Shown here: piece by piece, positions 33,790 through 43,008 of the stretch | Layout of the letters: each line of letters begins with the position of its first letter | How positions within the stretch are numbered: position 1 is the first letter of the stretch | NCBI GenBank assembly: GCA_964458575.1 | Contig: CAYWMD010000015.1 | Span: 43,472-107,471 of the forward strand | Reading direction: 5' to 3' | Source: CAYWMD01 sp964458575 | GTDB lineage: Bacteria; Verrucomicrobiota; Verrucomicrobiia; Limisphaerales; JADLHS01 | DNA: 64,000 nt | Notes under the pieces: model-generated | Told to the model about the DNA's origin: nothing | The model's input: only the letters and a program-made list of their open reading frames with translations | Database searches by the model: none | Made by a program: the position numbers and the translations under genes

Positions 33790-34541
33790 TGCGCAAACGC
33801 ATCCACGAACGCAGTGACATCCTTTACGATGCGGTTGAAAAAGCGCTTCCCTTTCCCGGCCGTGGCGAGATCGGGGTGACCGACAGTGCCCGTCTTCGAA
33901 ATCTCGTCGAACTCATTGACGAAATAGACTGCTCGGGAGTGGAACATATCCGCCTTGCGATAAACATCACTGAATCCTGGACCGTCACGACGGGCACGGT
34001 TTAGTTTCACCCGCTCAGGGTGCAAATATAGCATGAGCGATGTTTCCATTTCGCAAGCGTGGCCGAGCCCGCCGACGCCCGATTCCCGAATCGCGTTGAT
34101 GCCCGCCGCCGCAAGCGACCAGTAGTTGGCGAACACGAACTTGATCTTGGGAAATTCACCCTTCAATTCGCGCATCGCGGCACGCACGGGGATGTCGTTT
34201 CCGCCGTGGCCATTCAGCAGGAACACCTTCCTCGCGCCAAACTTCACGATGGAGCGGCAAAGCTCGGTGACCAGTTGAATATACGGCATCTGGCGCACGC
34301 TCAGTGTGCCGGGAAAGAACAAATGATGCGTCGAGTGCCCGGGCCAGAGCGTCGGCAGGCAGAGGATTTTGGCGGGACGCTTGCGCTCGACGCCGCGAGC
34401 GACGGCCGTGACGAGGTCAGTATCCGTGGTGAACGGCAGGTGCGGGCCGTGTTGTTCGAACGAGCCAAGTGGGAGCACGACGACTTTGTTCGCCAGTTTG
34501 AGCTTCTTGACTTCGGGCCAGGTCAGGTTTTCGAGGAGCAT
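33783..34541 (-). CDS. creatininase-family amidohydrolase
   Basis: The 252-residue metalloenzyme shows the family's metal site: G-S-F-E-Q-H-G-P-H-L-P near 26-36 with Glu29, His31 and His34, Asp40, N-G-H-G-G-N near 116-121 and C-E-M-E-T near 164. Relatives hydrolyse small amides or lactams such as creatinine or formamides, or take part in cofactor maturation. Here the partners (ceramidase-like hydrolases, enolase-family enzyme) suggest a small-molecule amide catabolic step. It is 70 bp downstream of the second ceramidase-like gene on the same strand. Confidence 0.86.
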   Translation of the reverse strand: MLLENLTWPEVKKLKLANKVVVLPLGSFEQHGPHLPFTTDTDLVTAVARGVERKRPAKILCLPTLWPGHSTHHLFFPGTLSVRQMPYIQLVTELCRSIVKFGARKVFLLNGHGGNDIPVRAAMRELKGEFPKIKFVFANYWSLAAAGINAIRESGVGGLGHACEMETSLMLYLHPERVKLNRARRDGPGFSDVYRKADMFHSRAVYFVNEFDEISKTGTVGHPDLATAGKGKRFFNRIVKDVTAFVDAFAQW

Positions 34542-34611
34542 AATTCAGTTAATCTATACAAGCACGAATGAACAGCGATGAACACGAGGAAATCGCGATG
34601 TCCATTCGCAG

Positions 34612-36021
34612 TTACGCGTTGGTCACGCATAATTCGTTCAACGTGGTGATGATTTCCTTTTGGAGTGCCTCCGCCGCGCCTTGGCCAAACGGCGAGTTCT
34701 CGACTTCGTAACCGCCCTTGGGCCACTCCGCGGCCGTGGGCATGTAGGCCATGCGACCATTCGTGTACCCGCACATGAAGGTGACTGGAAATGGGGACTC
34801 GCGCTTGACGGCCATGCCGATTTCGCAGAACGGTTCGATGTTGCAGCCCACCAGCGTCACGTCGCCAAACGTGATGAAGTGTGTGCGCACGCCTGCAGTG
34901 ATCTTGCCGCCGAAATCGTCGGCCATGCGAAGTTGAATGTCTGCGCGACGCGCCAGGTAAATCGCCTCGGTGACCGCGGTGGCGTCGTTTTGCTCGCGAG
35001 CAGCTTTCAGTTTGGTCTTCCAGAATTCCAGTTTGTCCGTGGCGGCCTCCTTTTCCGGCAAGCCTGCGCGAAGCGGAACGAGAATTTTCCTTTCCACGAC
35101 TCGCAGTGGCAAAGCCCGATTTGTCGCAAACTCAGGCTCGTAAGTCCCAAGCGGCGCCCCGGAGGGAATGATTTCACGGAACTTCGCCCGCGACGGAATC
35201 GCTTTCAAACCGAGCGCAATCCTTGCGACTTCATGGCCGAGCACCGCGCCGAGCTGGCGATACACTTTCGTGTCTGATTGAAAACCTTGGACCGGACCGA
35301 CGTTGCCTGCCGACCCAAGAAGATAAACACAGCGTCCGCCAACCGCCTCCTCGACCACGCGTTTCATTGCGCCGGGAAAGTCGGGCGTGATCAGCCGGTT
35401 GGCCGGCCCCATGACGGTGCCGTGGCAGGCGTAATTCACCAGCGTGGCGATGGGTTGGCCGCCGGGCGAATCGAATTTGACAACGGCGACCTCGTGATCG
35501 CACGGGCCGTCAGGATTTACACCGAGGAAACGTTCGCCCGCCGGGGTCACGCAACGCCGGTTCGCGTTGATGCGACATTCGCCCCGGCCAACGCGGACCT
35601 CAACGGGTTGAAGCTGGGCCAGTGCTTCCTGCGCGGCTTCCGCGCACCACTGGGCGAGACGGTCGAACCACGGCCCGACCAGTTCGTAACCCTTCTCGAT
35701 CCAACTCTGGTAGGGCACGGGTCCGGAGTGTGTGTGCGTGGCAGCAGCGCGGATGTGTGGCACCGGCAGGCCGGTAGCCTGGCTGACGGCCGCCCGAATC
35801 TGATCCGCCCGCTCGTTCGTGAGGATTTGAATGTCTATGTCGAGGATGATCGCCCGGGTCGCTCCATCCGCAAGCGCGAGCGCCGTCACCCAGAGATCCA
35901 TGTCAATGCCCTCGGCTTGCTCGTGCTTTTGCGCACCCCAGCCGCCGTGGGCGATGTTCGGTGGCGGGTTGATGCATCGGCGACCGGTGCCGGATTTCAG
36001 GGTTTGGCCGATTGAATTCAT
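34612..36021 (-). CDS. neutral/alkaline ceramidase-like hydrolase, short form (second copy)
   Basis: The 469-residue protein is of the same class as 28882-30147. It has A-A-T-H-T-H-S-G-P near 91-99 with the metal-binding His pair, V-N-Y-A-C-H-G-T near 207, G-S-A-G-N-V-G near 246 and a C-terminal F-M-C-G-Y-T-N-G-R-M-A-Y-M-P-T. It has no signal peptide and no C-terminal beta domain, so it is again shorter than the secreted ceramidases. The two copies differ greatly in their middle parts. It lies between the symporter gene and the creatininase gene on one strand, so imported amides may be its substrate; this is inferred. Confidence 0.8.
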   Translation of the reverse strand: MNSIGQTLKSGTGRRCINPPPNIAHGGWGAQKHEQAEGIDMDLWVTALALADGATRAIILDIDIQILTNERADQIRAAVSQATGLPVPHIRAAATHTHSGPVPYQSWIEKGYELVGPWFDRLAQWCAEAAQEALAQLQPVEVRVGRGECRINANRRCVTPAGERFLGVNPDGPCDHEVAVVKFDSPGGQPIATLVNYACHGTVMGPANRLITPDFPGAMKRVVEEAVGGRCVYLLGSAGNVGPVQGFQSDTKVYRQLGAVLGHEVARIALGLKAIPSRAKFREIIPSGAPLGTYEPEFATNRALPLRVVERKILVPLRAGLPEKEAATDKLEFWKTKLKAAREQNDATAVTEAIYLARRADIQLRMADDFGGKITAGVRTHFITFGDVTLVGCNIEPFCEIGMAVKRESPFPVTFMCGYTNGRMAYMPTAAEWPKGGYEVENSPFGQGAAEALQKEIITTLNELCVTNA

Positions 36022-36145
36022 TCTCTAGCGAGGCTCAGGTTATAGCTCCAGGCACGAACATCCAAGCCCCGGAGCAGCCTGACATTCAACCGCCAAAACC
36101 GCACAACGCACCCTGGCCTGGAGTTTGGTGCTTTCATTCAGGGTT

Positions 36146-37768
36146 TCACCACGGATGTTGAATGCGATGCCAAAGGAAAAACCCGTAAATGCAAAGCACA
36201 ATCAGGACGAACAACAGCCACCAGATCCGGAAATCCTTCCAACCGCTGTAGCGCCGCTGCAATTCAACCGGCAATGCTGCGTATTGGCGGCTCCAAATGA
36301 TGCCGTCGGTTTTCTCCGGCGGCGGCGGCGGTGTCAGCAGTGATACGACCATCATCACCGCCATGCAGAACATCCACGCCAGCAGCGCACGGTGGAGATA
36401 CGTATTGTACGGGCTGAGCAATGGAACATGCGGGAAGAGCCAGGTATCCACAAACCAGGTGAAAAGGAAGCCCGACACAATCGTCGCTAACGCCGCCTTG
36501 CCATTCGCCCGTCGCCACAGAATCCCGAGCGTGAACACCACGGCGAAGGGCGGCGCGATGTAAAAGAACACGTTCTGCACCTTCACAAACAACGGCACCG
36601 TACTCGCGGCATAGCCAAACGCGATGAGCACGCTAACAGCCAGAGCGATGCCGCCGCTCCAACGACCAAATCGAACCTGGCCCTCCTCGCTTGCGTCCCG
36701 GCGGAAAAACTTCTTGTAAATGTCCAAGGTCAGCAGCGTGGACGTGGAGTTGAGCACGGTGGAGAGCGTGGACATCAGGGCGGCGGCCAGACCCGCGAGG
36801 ATGAGCCCTTTCAGACCGGTCGGCACCAGGGATTTGACGAGCGTCAAGTACGCGTGGTCGGGACGCTCCAGACCGGGAAAGAGTTTGAAGGCAACGATGC
36901 CGGGCACGATGAAAAAGAACGGGGTGATGATGTGCAGAAATCCGGCGCTGACCACCCCCATCCGGGCGTGCCACTCATCTTTCGCGCCCAGCACCCGCTG
37001 GACGATGTGCTGGCTCGTGCAGCTATACCAGATGCCAACCGTCAAAAACCCCGTGAACACGCCCGTAAACGGAAACGGCTTATGGGTGGGTGGGTGAAAC
37101 ACCTGAAATTTCTCCGGATGGTCGCGAATGAACGGGAGAAGATCGCCCGCGTGCATCAACGCCAGCACCGGCACGAGCACGCCCGCCAGCAACAGGATCA
37201 CCATTTGCATGAAGTCGGTCCATGCCGCGGACGTCAGCCCGCCGTAAATGGTGTAAACGCCCGTGGCCACGGCGAAGAAAATGATCCCATAGCGCAGGTT
37301 CAACCCGAAGATGCTCTCCATCGCCAAACCACCGGCATAAAGCGAACCGCCGATGATCGCCACCACATAGCCGACGATCAGAAACACCGCGAAGATGGAT
37401 CGGCAGGCGGAGTTGTAGCGTCGCTCCAGAAATTCCGGCATGGTGAAAATTCGCGTGCGGACGTAGTACGGCAGAAACACCCAGATCAACAGGCTGTAGA
37501 TGATCCAGGTGTTCCAGCTTCCCGCGGCGAGAACCAGACCGTGTTGATATGCGCCACCGACGTTGGCGATGAAATGTTCGCTGCTGATGTCCGTGGCCAC
37601 CATCGAGCCGCCCACCACGAACCAGGGGATTTTGTTGTCGCCGAGAAAATAGCCGCGGGCGGTCTTTTGACCTCGTCGCGCCACCCAGAAGCCGAGCGCC
37701 ACTGTCAGCAGGATGTAAAGGCCGAACACCACGTAATCCGAGACGTGAAGCATGGACTGATCGAGCAT
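36146..37768 (-). CDS. sodium:solute symporter (SSS family)
   Basis: The 540-residue membrane protein has about 13-14 hydrophobic helices and the SSS pattern: A-R-R-G-Q-K-T-A-R-G-Y-F-L-G-D near 29, S-M-V-A-T-D-I-S-S near 55 with conserved small residues for Na+, and M-S-T-L-S-T-V-L-N-S near 333. The family imports sugars, amino acids or organic acids with Na+. Its transport substrate cannot be read from the sequence, but it heads the minus arm of the catabolic island and so may feed it. The adjoining 134-bp gap holds the divergent start of a permease gene. Confidence 0.87.
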   Translation of the reverse strand: MLDQSMLHVSDYVVFGLYILLTVALGFWVARRGQKTARGYFLGDNKIPWFVVGGSMVATDISSEHFIANVGGAYQHGLVLAAGSWNTWIIYSLLIWVFLPYYVRTRIFTMPEFLERRYNSACRSIFAVFLIVGYVVAIIGGSLYAGGLAMESIFGLNLRYGIIFFAVATGVYTIYGGLTSAAWTDFMQMVILLLAGVLVPVLALMHAGDLLPFIRDHPEKFQVFHPPTHKPFPFTGVFTGFLTVGIWYSCTSQHIVQRVLGAKDEWHARMGVVSAGFLHIITPFFFIVPGIVAFKLFPGLERPDHAYLTLVKSLVPTGLKGLILAGLAAALMSTLSTVLNSTSTLLTLDIYKKFFRRDASEEGQVRFGRWSGGIALAVSVLIAFGYAASTVPLFVKVQNVFFYIAPPFAVVFTLGILWRRANGKAALATIVSGFLFTWFVDTWLFPHVPLLSPYNTYLHRALLAWMFCMAVMMVVSLLTPPPPPEKTDGIIWSRQYAALPVELQRRYSGWKDFRIWWLLFVLIVLCIYGFFLWHRIQHPW

Positions 37769-37903
37769 AACGTCGGTTCGGTAAATTGCGGTGCTGTGCC
37801 GGCGAATGTTGAGGCCGCCGCGGGTGAACGCAAGAACTTTGGCCGGCGCTGGAACGCGAATTTGAAGTGACCCGGCGCCGGGGTGACGTTAAAACTAAGG
37901 CCG

Positions 37904-38620
37904 ATGAATTGGCCGTTACTTGCGGGAGCGCTGGTTTGCGCGGGCTTTGTTCAAGGATTGACCGGTTTTGGCTTCGGTCTGGTTTCGATGTCTCTCATGC
38001 CCCTCTTCATGGGGGTCAAGGATGCGGCGGTTATTTCAACGGCGTTTTCCCTGCTGGCCACGGTGACGACTTTCGTGCGGCATTACCGGGAATACAGCTG
38101 GCGGCTGGGTGCGGTTTTTATCGTCAGCGTCTGCGTCGGTGTGCCCGTAGGCGTTTTCTTTCTGGAAAAGAGCAGCGAAGCGGTCTTGGTGCGTGTGCTG
38201 GGTGGACTGATGGTGGCCTATGCGGCGCGCGAATTCCTCATTCGCTCCGCAACGAAGAGTTTTCCAACGGCGTGGACGGTGCCGTTGGGGCTTTTCAGCG
38301 GAGCGATGAGCGGAGCGTTCAACCTGGGTGGAGTGCCGACGGCGGCTTACGCGTATGGCCACCCCTGGACGCGCGGCCAGATCATGGCGTTCTTGCAGGT
38401 CATGATCACGCTGAGTTGCGTGCTGCGGATGGTGTTTTATCAAAAAGCGGGCCTGCTCGCGGGGATACCCTGGGCGCAGGCGGTGCTTTTGGCCCTGCCG
38501 CTGTATGGAGCCATCTGGCTCGGGCATCTGGCACTCCAGCGCGTGAAGGTGACTCACATGCGCAAAGGTGTTTTTGCGTTCATCGCGGTTTCCGGCGTTT
38601 ACTACCTGTTTGTGCATTAG
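37904..38620 (+). CDS. TauE/SafE-type permease
   Basis: The 238-residue protein has about eight hydrophobic segments and the family pattern Q-G-L-T-G-F-G-F-G near 17-25 and G-L-F-S-G-A-M-S-G-A-F-N near 130. Members export or import sulfonates, sulfite or related anions; the actual substrate is unknown here. ATG 37904 is preferred because AAGG lies 4 bases upstream and the first helix starts directly. It is divergent from the SSS symporter. Confidence 0.85.
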   Translation: MNWPLLAGALVCAGFVQGLTGFGFGLVSMSLMPLFMGVKDAAVISTAFSLLATVTTFVRHYREYSWRLGAVFIVSVCVGVPVGVFFLEKSSEAVLVRVLGGLMVAYAAREFLIRSATKSFPTAWTVPLGLFSGAMSGAFNLGGVPTAAYAYGHPWTRGQIMAFLQVMITLSCVLRMVFYQKAGLLAGIPWAQAVLLALPLYGAIWLGHLALQRVKVTHMRKGVFAFIAVSGVYYLFVH

Positions 38621-38705
38621 CACGCGCCACCCGTCGCCGTGAGAACAAAAGCTCGAGCCGGCTTGAATTGACAGCCACGGGGCTTCAGCCAAGACTCTCG
38701 GCGTT

Positions 38706-39092
38706 ATGCCAAAAAAAGAAATTCGACATCCCGAAAAAGAGAAAAGCACCGGCGCGTATTCCGCCGCCGTGGAAGTGGACGGCTGGGTTTACGTGAGCGG
38801 CATCGGACCGGTGGACCCGAAAACCGCCCAACCCGTCCGCGGCAGCGTCGAGGATGAGACGCGCTATGTGCTGGCGCAAATGGACAAGATCCTGAAAGCC
38901 GCCGGATGCACGCGACACGATGTTGTGAAATGCACGGTGCATCTGGATGACATTGACGAATTCGACCGCTACAACGCGGTTTACAAGGAATTCTTCAAGG
39001 ACGTCGCCGTGCTGCCCGCGCGCACGACGGTGCAATCGGTGTTGTGGAACGACATCAAGGTGGAGATTGATTGTGTGGCGAAGATACCTTGA
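38706..39092 (+). CDS. ridA: RidA/YjgF enamine/imine deaminase
   Basis: The 128-residue protein has the RidA features: G-A-Y-S-A-A-V-E-V-D near the start, V-S-G-I-G-P-V near 31, a C-T-V-H-L-D-D-I segment near 80 and A-R-T-T-V-Q-S near 105, with the Arg that binds the substrate carboxylate. It removes reactive enamine/imine by-products of PLP enzymes. It lies in the same direction 85 bp after the permease gene and could serve the neighbouring catabolism. Confidence 0.88.
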   Translation: MPKKEIRHPEKEKSTGAYSAAVEVDGWVYVSGIGPVDPKTAQPVRGSVEDETRYVLAQMDKILKAAGCTRHDVVKCTVHLDDIDEFDRYNAVYKEFFKDVAVLPARTTVQSVLWNDIKVEIDCVAKIP

Positions 39093-39239
39093 CTGGCGCG
39101 TGTGCTTGGATTGGTTCAGCTCGCATTTGCGATTGAAATGCCAAGCTGGGACAAGGTGCTGTGCTCGAAATAGCATTGCCCTATGAAAAAGGATAGGCGG
39201 AACTTTGACCCGACCATCCGTTAGGCTGCGAGCGAGCGT

Positions 39240-39509
39240 ATGGTAACCTACGTCATCCTCGGCTTCTGCGTGTTAGTTCTCGCATTCGTGATTGCCAACG
39301 CGATTTCAATTACTCGCACACTTAATCGGAGACGACAGTTGCGTTGCCCGGAGTGTCACTCGCATTTGATCGTGCCGAAGTCGTCGCCACTGGATTTATG
39401 TTTTGGCGCGAAGCAACCAGGATTCACTTTGCATTGCGACCACTGTTTTGCCGATTATCGTTTTACGTTGGATTGTGAGTTGGTCGGCCGTGTTTCGGAG
39501 AAAAGTTGA
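39240..39509 (+). CDS. small membrane protein with zinc-ribbon-like Cys pairs
   Basis: The 89-residue protein has one N-terminal hydrophobic helix (about 4-24), a basic stretch (R-T-L-N-R-R-R) and two Cys pairs, C-P-E-C near 36-39 and C-D-H-C near 66-69, spaced like a zinc ribbon. The ordered combination suggests a real gene. No function is known. It follows ridA after 147 bp in the same direction. Confidence 0.55.
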   Translation: MVTYVILGFCVLVLAFVIANAISITRTLNRRRQLRCPECHSHLIVPKSSPLDLCFGAKQPGFTLHCDHCFADYRFTLDCELVGRVSEKS

Positions 39510-39562
39510 GCATGAGCGCGCAGCTTTGAGGATGGGTGGAAGTCGGAAGATGTTACGATTTC

Positions 39563-40576
39563 TTACAGTTTCTTCACGATTTCAAACTTTGGCTTCGCGT
39601 GCTCATACCGAATTGGATTCCGCAACGCCCGCCCGAAGCCAGCCAGTTCGATTTCCATCACGTCGCCGTTCTTGAGCCGCAACTTGCCGCCAAAGCTGAA
39701 CGCGTCGGCGCCGAAAAAGTACACATGCGCGTCGCCGGGCCGGCGGTGCGCGGGATATTTGAAGTGATGATGCTCCAGGTTGGCGAGCGTGTGGCACATG
39801 TTCTTCTCGCCGGTCGCAAAGGGCTTTGACCACACCACCTTTTTGCCGCGCAGAATCCGGGTGTGCCCGCGCGCGTCGCTGAAATCCGTGTCCACGATCA
39901 GTTCCGGCCCGATGGCACACGTGCGCAATTTCGAGTGGGCGAGATAGAGATAATTTTTCTCCTCCAGCACATGATCGGAGAATTCGTTCCCCAACATGAG
40001 TCCCACGCGCCAGGGCGTGCCGGAAGGATCAATCACATACGCACCGGCGACTTCCGCCTCATCGCCGCCATCGAGCGCAAAGGCCGGAACCTCCAGCGGT
40101 TCGCCATGGGCGCGCAGAATTGTGCCGCAGCCTTTGTAAAACCATTCGGGCGACACGCCAATCTTTCCGCGCGCGGGACGGCCACCTTTTACGCCCCATT
40201 GATACATCTTCATGCTGTCGGAAACCGGCCCGGTGGCGGAGTGCATGGCCTGCCGGCTATCCGCGCTTTTGCGGTGGGTCAATCCCGTGCCGGTGACCAG
40301 ACACCGCGCCGGCTCGTCCGGATGATCGAAGGCCGGCAACAGTCGCCACGGCGATTGACCCGCGTAAACCGCGTCGTACGCCAGCCGCTCGTCGCGCACG
40401 GCGTCGGAAACGAGCCGGCCCAGGGAGATGCGGGCTTCCAGCGCCGCCAAAGCCAGCTCATAAATGGAATGTGTTCCACGCAAGAGGTGAAGCTGCTCTC
40501 CCGCGACGACGGCCACCTGCCGCTCAGCCCGCGGGTGCCACAACTGGACCAGATTGGTTGTCTGACGTTTTCCCAT
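39563..40576 (-). CDS. fumarylacetoacetate hydrolase family (AraD1/GguC-like) protein
   Basis: The 337-residue protein resembles the AraD1-like branch of the FAH fold. It shows G-T-G-L-T-H-R-K-S-A near 95-104 with the start of the metal site, K-I-G-V-S-P-E-W-F-Y-K-G near 137, G-G-D-E-A-E-V-A-G near 168 and G-L-M-L-G-N-E-F-S-D-H near 190. Related enzymes include 2-keto-3-deoxy-L-arabinonate dehydratase, which makes 2,5-dioxopentanoate; the substrate here is not proven. Together with the KGSADH at 25484-27070 it would complete an oxidative sugar-acid route. ATG 40576 (M-G-K-R-Q-T) is chosen; the upstream in-frame stretch is not family-like. Confidence 0.8.
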   Translation of the reverse strand: MGKRQTTNLVQLWHPRAERQVAVVAGEQLHLLRGTHSIYELALAALEARISLGRLVSDAVRDERLAYDAVYAGQSPWRLLPAFDHPDEPARCLVTGTGLTHRKSADSRQAMHSATGPVSDSMKMYQWGVKGGRPARGKIGVSPEWFYKGCGTILRAHGEPLEVPAFALDGGDEAEVAGAYVIDPSGTPWRVGLMLGNEFSDHVLEEKNYLYLAHSKLRTCAIGPELIVDTDFSDARGHTRILRGKKVVWSKPFATGEKNMCHTLANLEHHHFKYPAHRRPGDAHVYFFGADAFSFGGKLRLKNGDVMEIELAGFGRALRNPIRYEHAKPKFEIVKKL

Positions 40577-40710
40577 GTTCAAGCGAATTGGTGCGCAATC
40601 GTATCTTGACGCTGACATAGGAAAAGCAGAAACACTGGTCGCGAGACGGAGACGCCACATCCCGGGAATGTCACTGGACAGATTCCAGCCGGCCCAATAG
40701 ATTAAACACC

Positions 40711-41580
40711 ATGAGACCTGAACAGCAGTGGTTCATGGGGTTTTTCCGTACTGATCTTGTGAAGGAAGCGCCTGATGCAAACAACGCCAGATCCACAGGC
40801 TCGCGGTCGCTTGAATGCCTCGTCGCTCTCCGCCAATCCGCGACTTGTCTGGCTTTGATCCTGGGACTGGTCGCACTGGGCGGCGCCGGCTGCTCAACCA
40901 CTCACAACTCGCCGCATTACGGCCAGCTCCTCAAGCCTCTCCGTCCTTACGTCCAGCAAGTCGCGGAGCATCTGGACCAGGTTCCCGAGGAAAGAAGAAT
41001 CCTCCTGACCCAGATCGCCACGAACATGGCCGCTCGTCTGGACCGTGGCGAGCATGTGAATTTGACGTTCATTTGCACCCACAACTCGCGGCGAAGTCAT
41101 ATGTCGCAAATCTGGGCGCAAACGGCGGCTTACTACTATGGTTTGGACCGCGTGCAGGCCTTCTCCGGAGGCACCGAGGCGACCGCCTGCAATTGCCGGA
41201 CCGTGACGGCCATGCGGAAGGTCGGGTTCACGTTCAAGGAAATCAGTTCCGGAGACAATCCCATCTATCTGGTGTGGTACGCCAGCGATCGCCCGCCCAT
41301 TCGTGCGTATTCCAAGTACTACAACGCCGACGGCAATCCCAAATCCAATTTCCTGGCGTTGATGACATGCAGCCAGGCTGATTTGAAATGTCCCGTGGTG
41401 GAAGGCGCGGTCGGACGCTACGCGATCCACTACATGGATCCCAAGCTGTGTGACGACACGCCGGAAGAAACCCACGCCTACGATCAACGGTGCCGGGAAA
41501 TCGCCGCGGAAATGTTTTTCATCATGGCGGAGGTTCGCAAACGATTCAATGGCCGCAACGTCACCGCTTCAACGCGATAG
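40711..41580 (+). CDS. exported-looking low-molecular-weight tyrosine phosphatase-like protein
   Basis: The 289-residue protein carries the phosphatase loop F-I-C-T-H-N-S-R-R-S-H-M-S-Q, where Cys122 is the nucleophile and Arg128 closes the C-x5-R motif. The same loop form is seen in arsenate-reductase-like LMW-PTPs. An upstream hydrophobic stretch (about 46-60) ends A-G-C-S, an imperfect lipobox (Gly at -3), which suggests export or membrane anchoring. That is unusual for this normally cytoplasmic class. The N-terminus before residue 40 is odd and the start may be later. Converges with the beta-CASP gene, which ends 27 bp away. No arsenic genes nearby. Confidence 0.72.
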   Translation: MRPEQQWFMGFFRTDLVKEAPDANNARSTGSRSLECLVALRQSATCLALILGLVALGGAGCSTTHNSPHYGQLLKPLRPYVQQVAEHLDQVPEERRILLTQIATNMAARLDRGEHVNLTFICTHNSRRSHMSQIWAQTAAYYYGLDRVQAFSGGTEATACNCRTVTAMRKVGFTFKEISSGDNPIYLVWYASDRPPIRAYSKYYNADGNPKSNFLALMTCSQADLKCPVVEGAVGRYAIHYMDPKLCDDTPEETHAYDQRCREIAAEMFFIMAEVRKRFNGRNVTASTR

Positions 41581-41606
41581 CTCGGCTCGCAGGACGTTCG
41601 CCGCCG

Positions 41607-42998
41607 TCAGACTTCGACGACATCGTTCATCTGCGGCAAGGTGGATTTGAGTTTGAACCGCTGCAGGATCTTCCCGGCCAAAACCTCGCGCGGCCCATCT
41701 TCACCGTGAGTCAGGATCACCCGCGGCCGGCTCGGGGCGATGGCGCTGAACCAAGCCAGCAGATCGGTCTGGCCCGCGTGGGCGCTAAAACCACCCAGCG
41801 TGTGGACCTGCGCCTTCACGGCAACCTTCTCGCCGTGAATGCTGACCAGTTTCTCACCTTCAACCAAGCGGCGGCCCAGCGACTCGCGGCTCTGGTAGCC
41901 GACGATCAGGACGTGCGTGTCCGGCTTCCAGAGGTTTTGCTTGAGGTGATGCAAAATGCGCCCGGCGTTGCACATGCCGGCACCCGCCATGATAAAGCAC
42001 GGACCGGGCACGTCGTTGATTTTCATGGAGTCCGCGGCCGTCGCGCTCATGGTCATCGTGTTCAAGTCCGCCCGCAGCGGCTTTTCGGCGATGAATTTCG
42101 TCATGGCTTCGTCGAACAGTTCGCGATGCCGCATGTAGATGTTCGTCGCTTCGATGGCCATCGGGCTGTCGAGGAAGATGGGGAACGGCCGGACCTTTTT
42201 CTTGCGGAACATCCAGGCGAGCAAACCGGTCAGTAACTGTGCGCGGCCCACGGCGAAGGTGGGGACGAGAATTTTGCCGCGCTTCTCGACCGTGTCTTTC
42301 ACGATGCGCACGAACTCTTCGACCGTTTCCTCGAACGGACGATGATCATGATCGCCATAAGTGGATTCGAGAAAGACGAGGTCTGCCTGGGTGAACGGCT
42401 CAAACTCCTTCAAGATCGGCGCACTGCGCGGCCCCAGATCGCCGGAGAACACGACGCGTTTGGTTCTGCCGTCCTCCTGCACGAGGAGTTGAATGCTGGC
42501 CGAACCGAGCATGTGGCCCGACTCCTGCCAAATGGCCTGGATGCCGGGCGCGACGGTCACGGGTTGTTGATAGGGCACGGGTTTGAGACGGCGAATGACC
42601 GCTTCCGCATGTTCGGGCGTGTACAGCGGATCTTGCGGTTCTTCACCGGCGCGCTGACGCTTGCGGTTGCGCCGTTCGGCGTCGCCAGCCTGAATCCGCG
42701 CCGAGTCGCGCAGGATCAACGATGTCATTTCGATGGTCGCGGGGGTGGCGAACACAGGGGCGGTCTGGCCGCGCTTCGCGAGCAACGGCAGCCGCCCGGT
42801 GTGGTCGAGATGGCCGTGGGTGATCAACACCGCATCCAGCTTCTGCTTCGGGCCGGTGGGCGGCCGGTTCAGTGCTTCGGATTTCTTTCCGCCCTGGAAC
42901 AGGCCGCAATCCACGAGCACACTCGCTTGTTTGGTTTGAACGTAATAGGCCGAACCGGTGACTTCGCCACCCGCGGCACCGACGATGGTTATTTTCAT
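41607..42998 (-). CDS. MBL-fold beta-CASP ribonuclease/exonuclease
   Basis: The 463-residue protein has the metallo-beta-lactamase motif H-G-H-L-D-H near 60, further metal ligands in S-G-H-M-L-G near 165 and the beta-CASP region with S-G-D-L-G-P near 190, P-T-F-A-V-G-R-A near 255 and the C-terminal H-T-L-G-G-F-S-A-H-A. This is the RNA-processing/mRNA-end nuclease family (Ysh1/CPSF73 and bacterial RNase-like relatives). It is 10 bp downstream of the antiporter gene and is the last gene of the long minus-strand run. The RNA substrate is unknown. Confidence 0.88.
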   Translation of the reverse strand: MKITIVGAAGGEVTGSAYYVQTKQASVLVDCGLFQGGKKSEALNRPPTGPKQKLDAVLITHGHLDHTGRLPLLAKRGQTAPVFATPATIEMTSLILRDSARIQAGDAERRNRKRQRAGEEPQDPLYTPEHAEAVIRRLKPVPYQQPVTVAPGIQAIWQESGHMLGSASIQLLVQEDGRTKRVVFSGDLGPRSAPILKEFEPFTQADLVFLESTYGDHDHRPFEETVEEFVRIVKDTVEKRGKILVPTFAVGRAQLLTGLLAWMFRKKKVRPFPIFLDSPMAIEATNIYMRHRELFDEAMTKFIAEKPLRADLNTMTMSATAADSMKINDVPGPCFIMAGAGMCNAGRILHHLKQNLWKPDTHVLIVGYQSRESLGRRLVEGEKLVSIHGEKVAVKAQVHTLGGFSAHAGQTDLLAWFSAIAPSRPRVILTHGEDGPREVLAGKILQRFKLKSTLPQMNDVVEV

Positions 42999-43008
42999 GA
43001 TGTTATGG

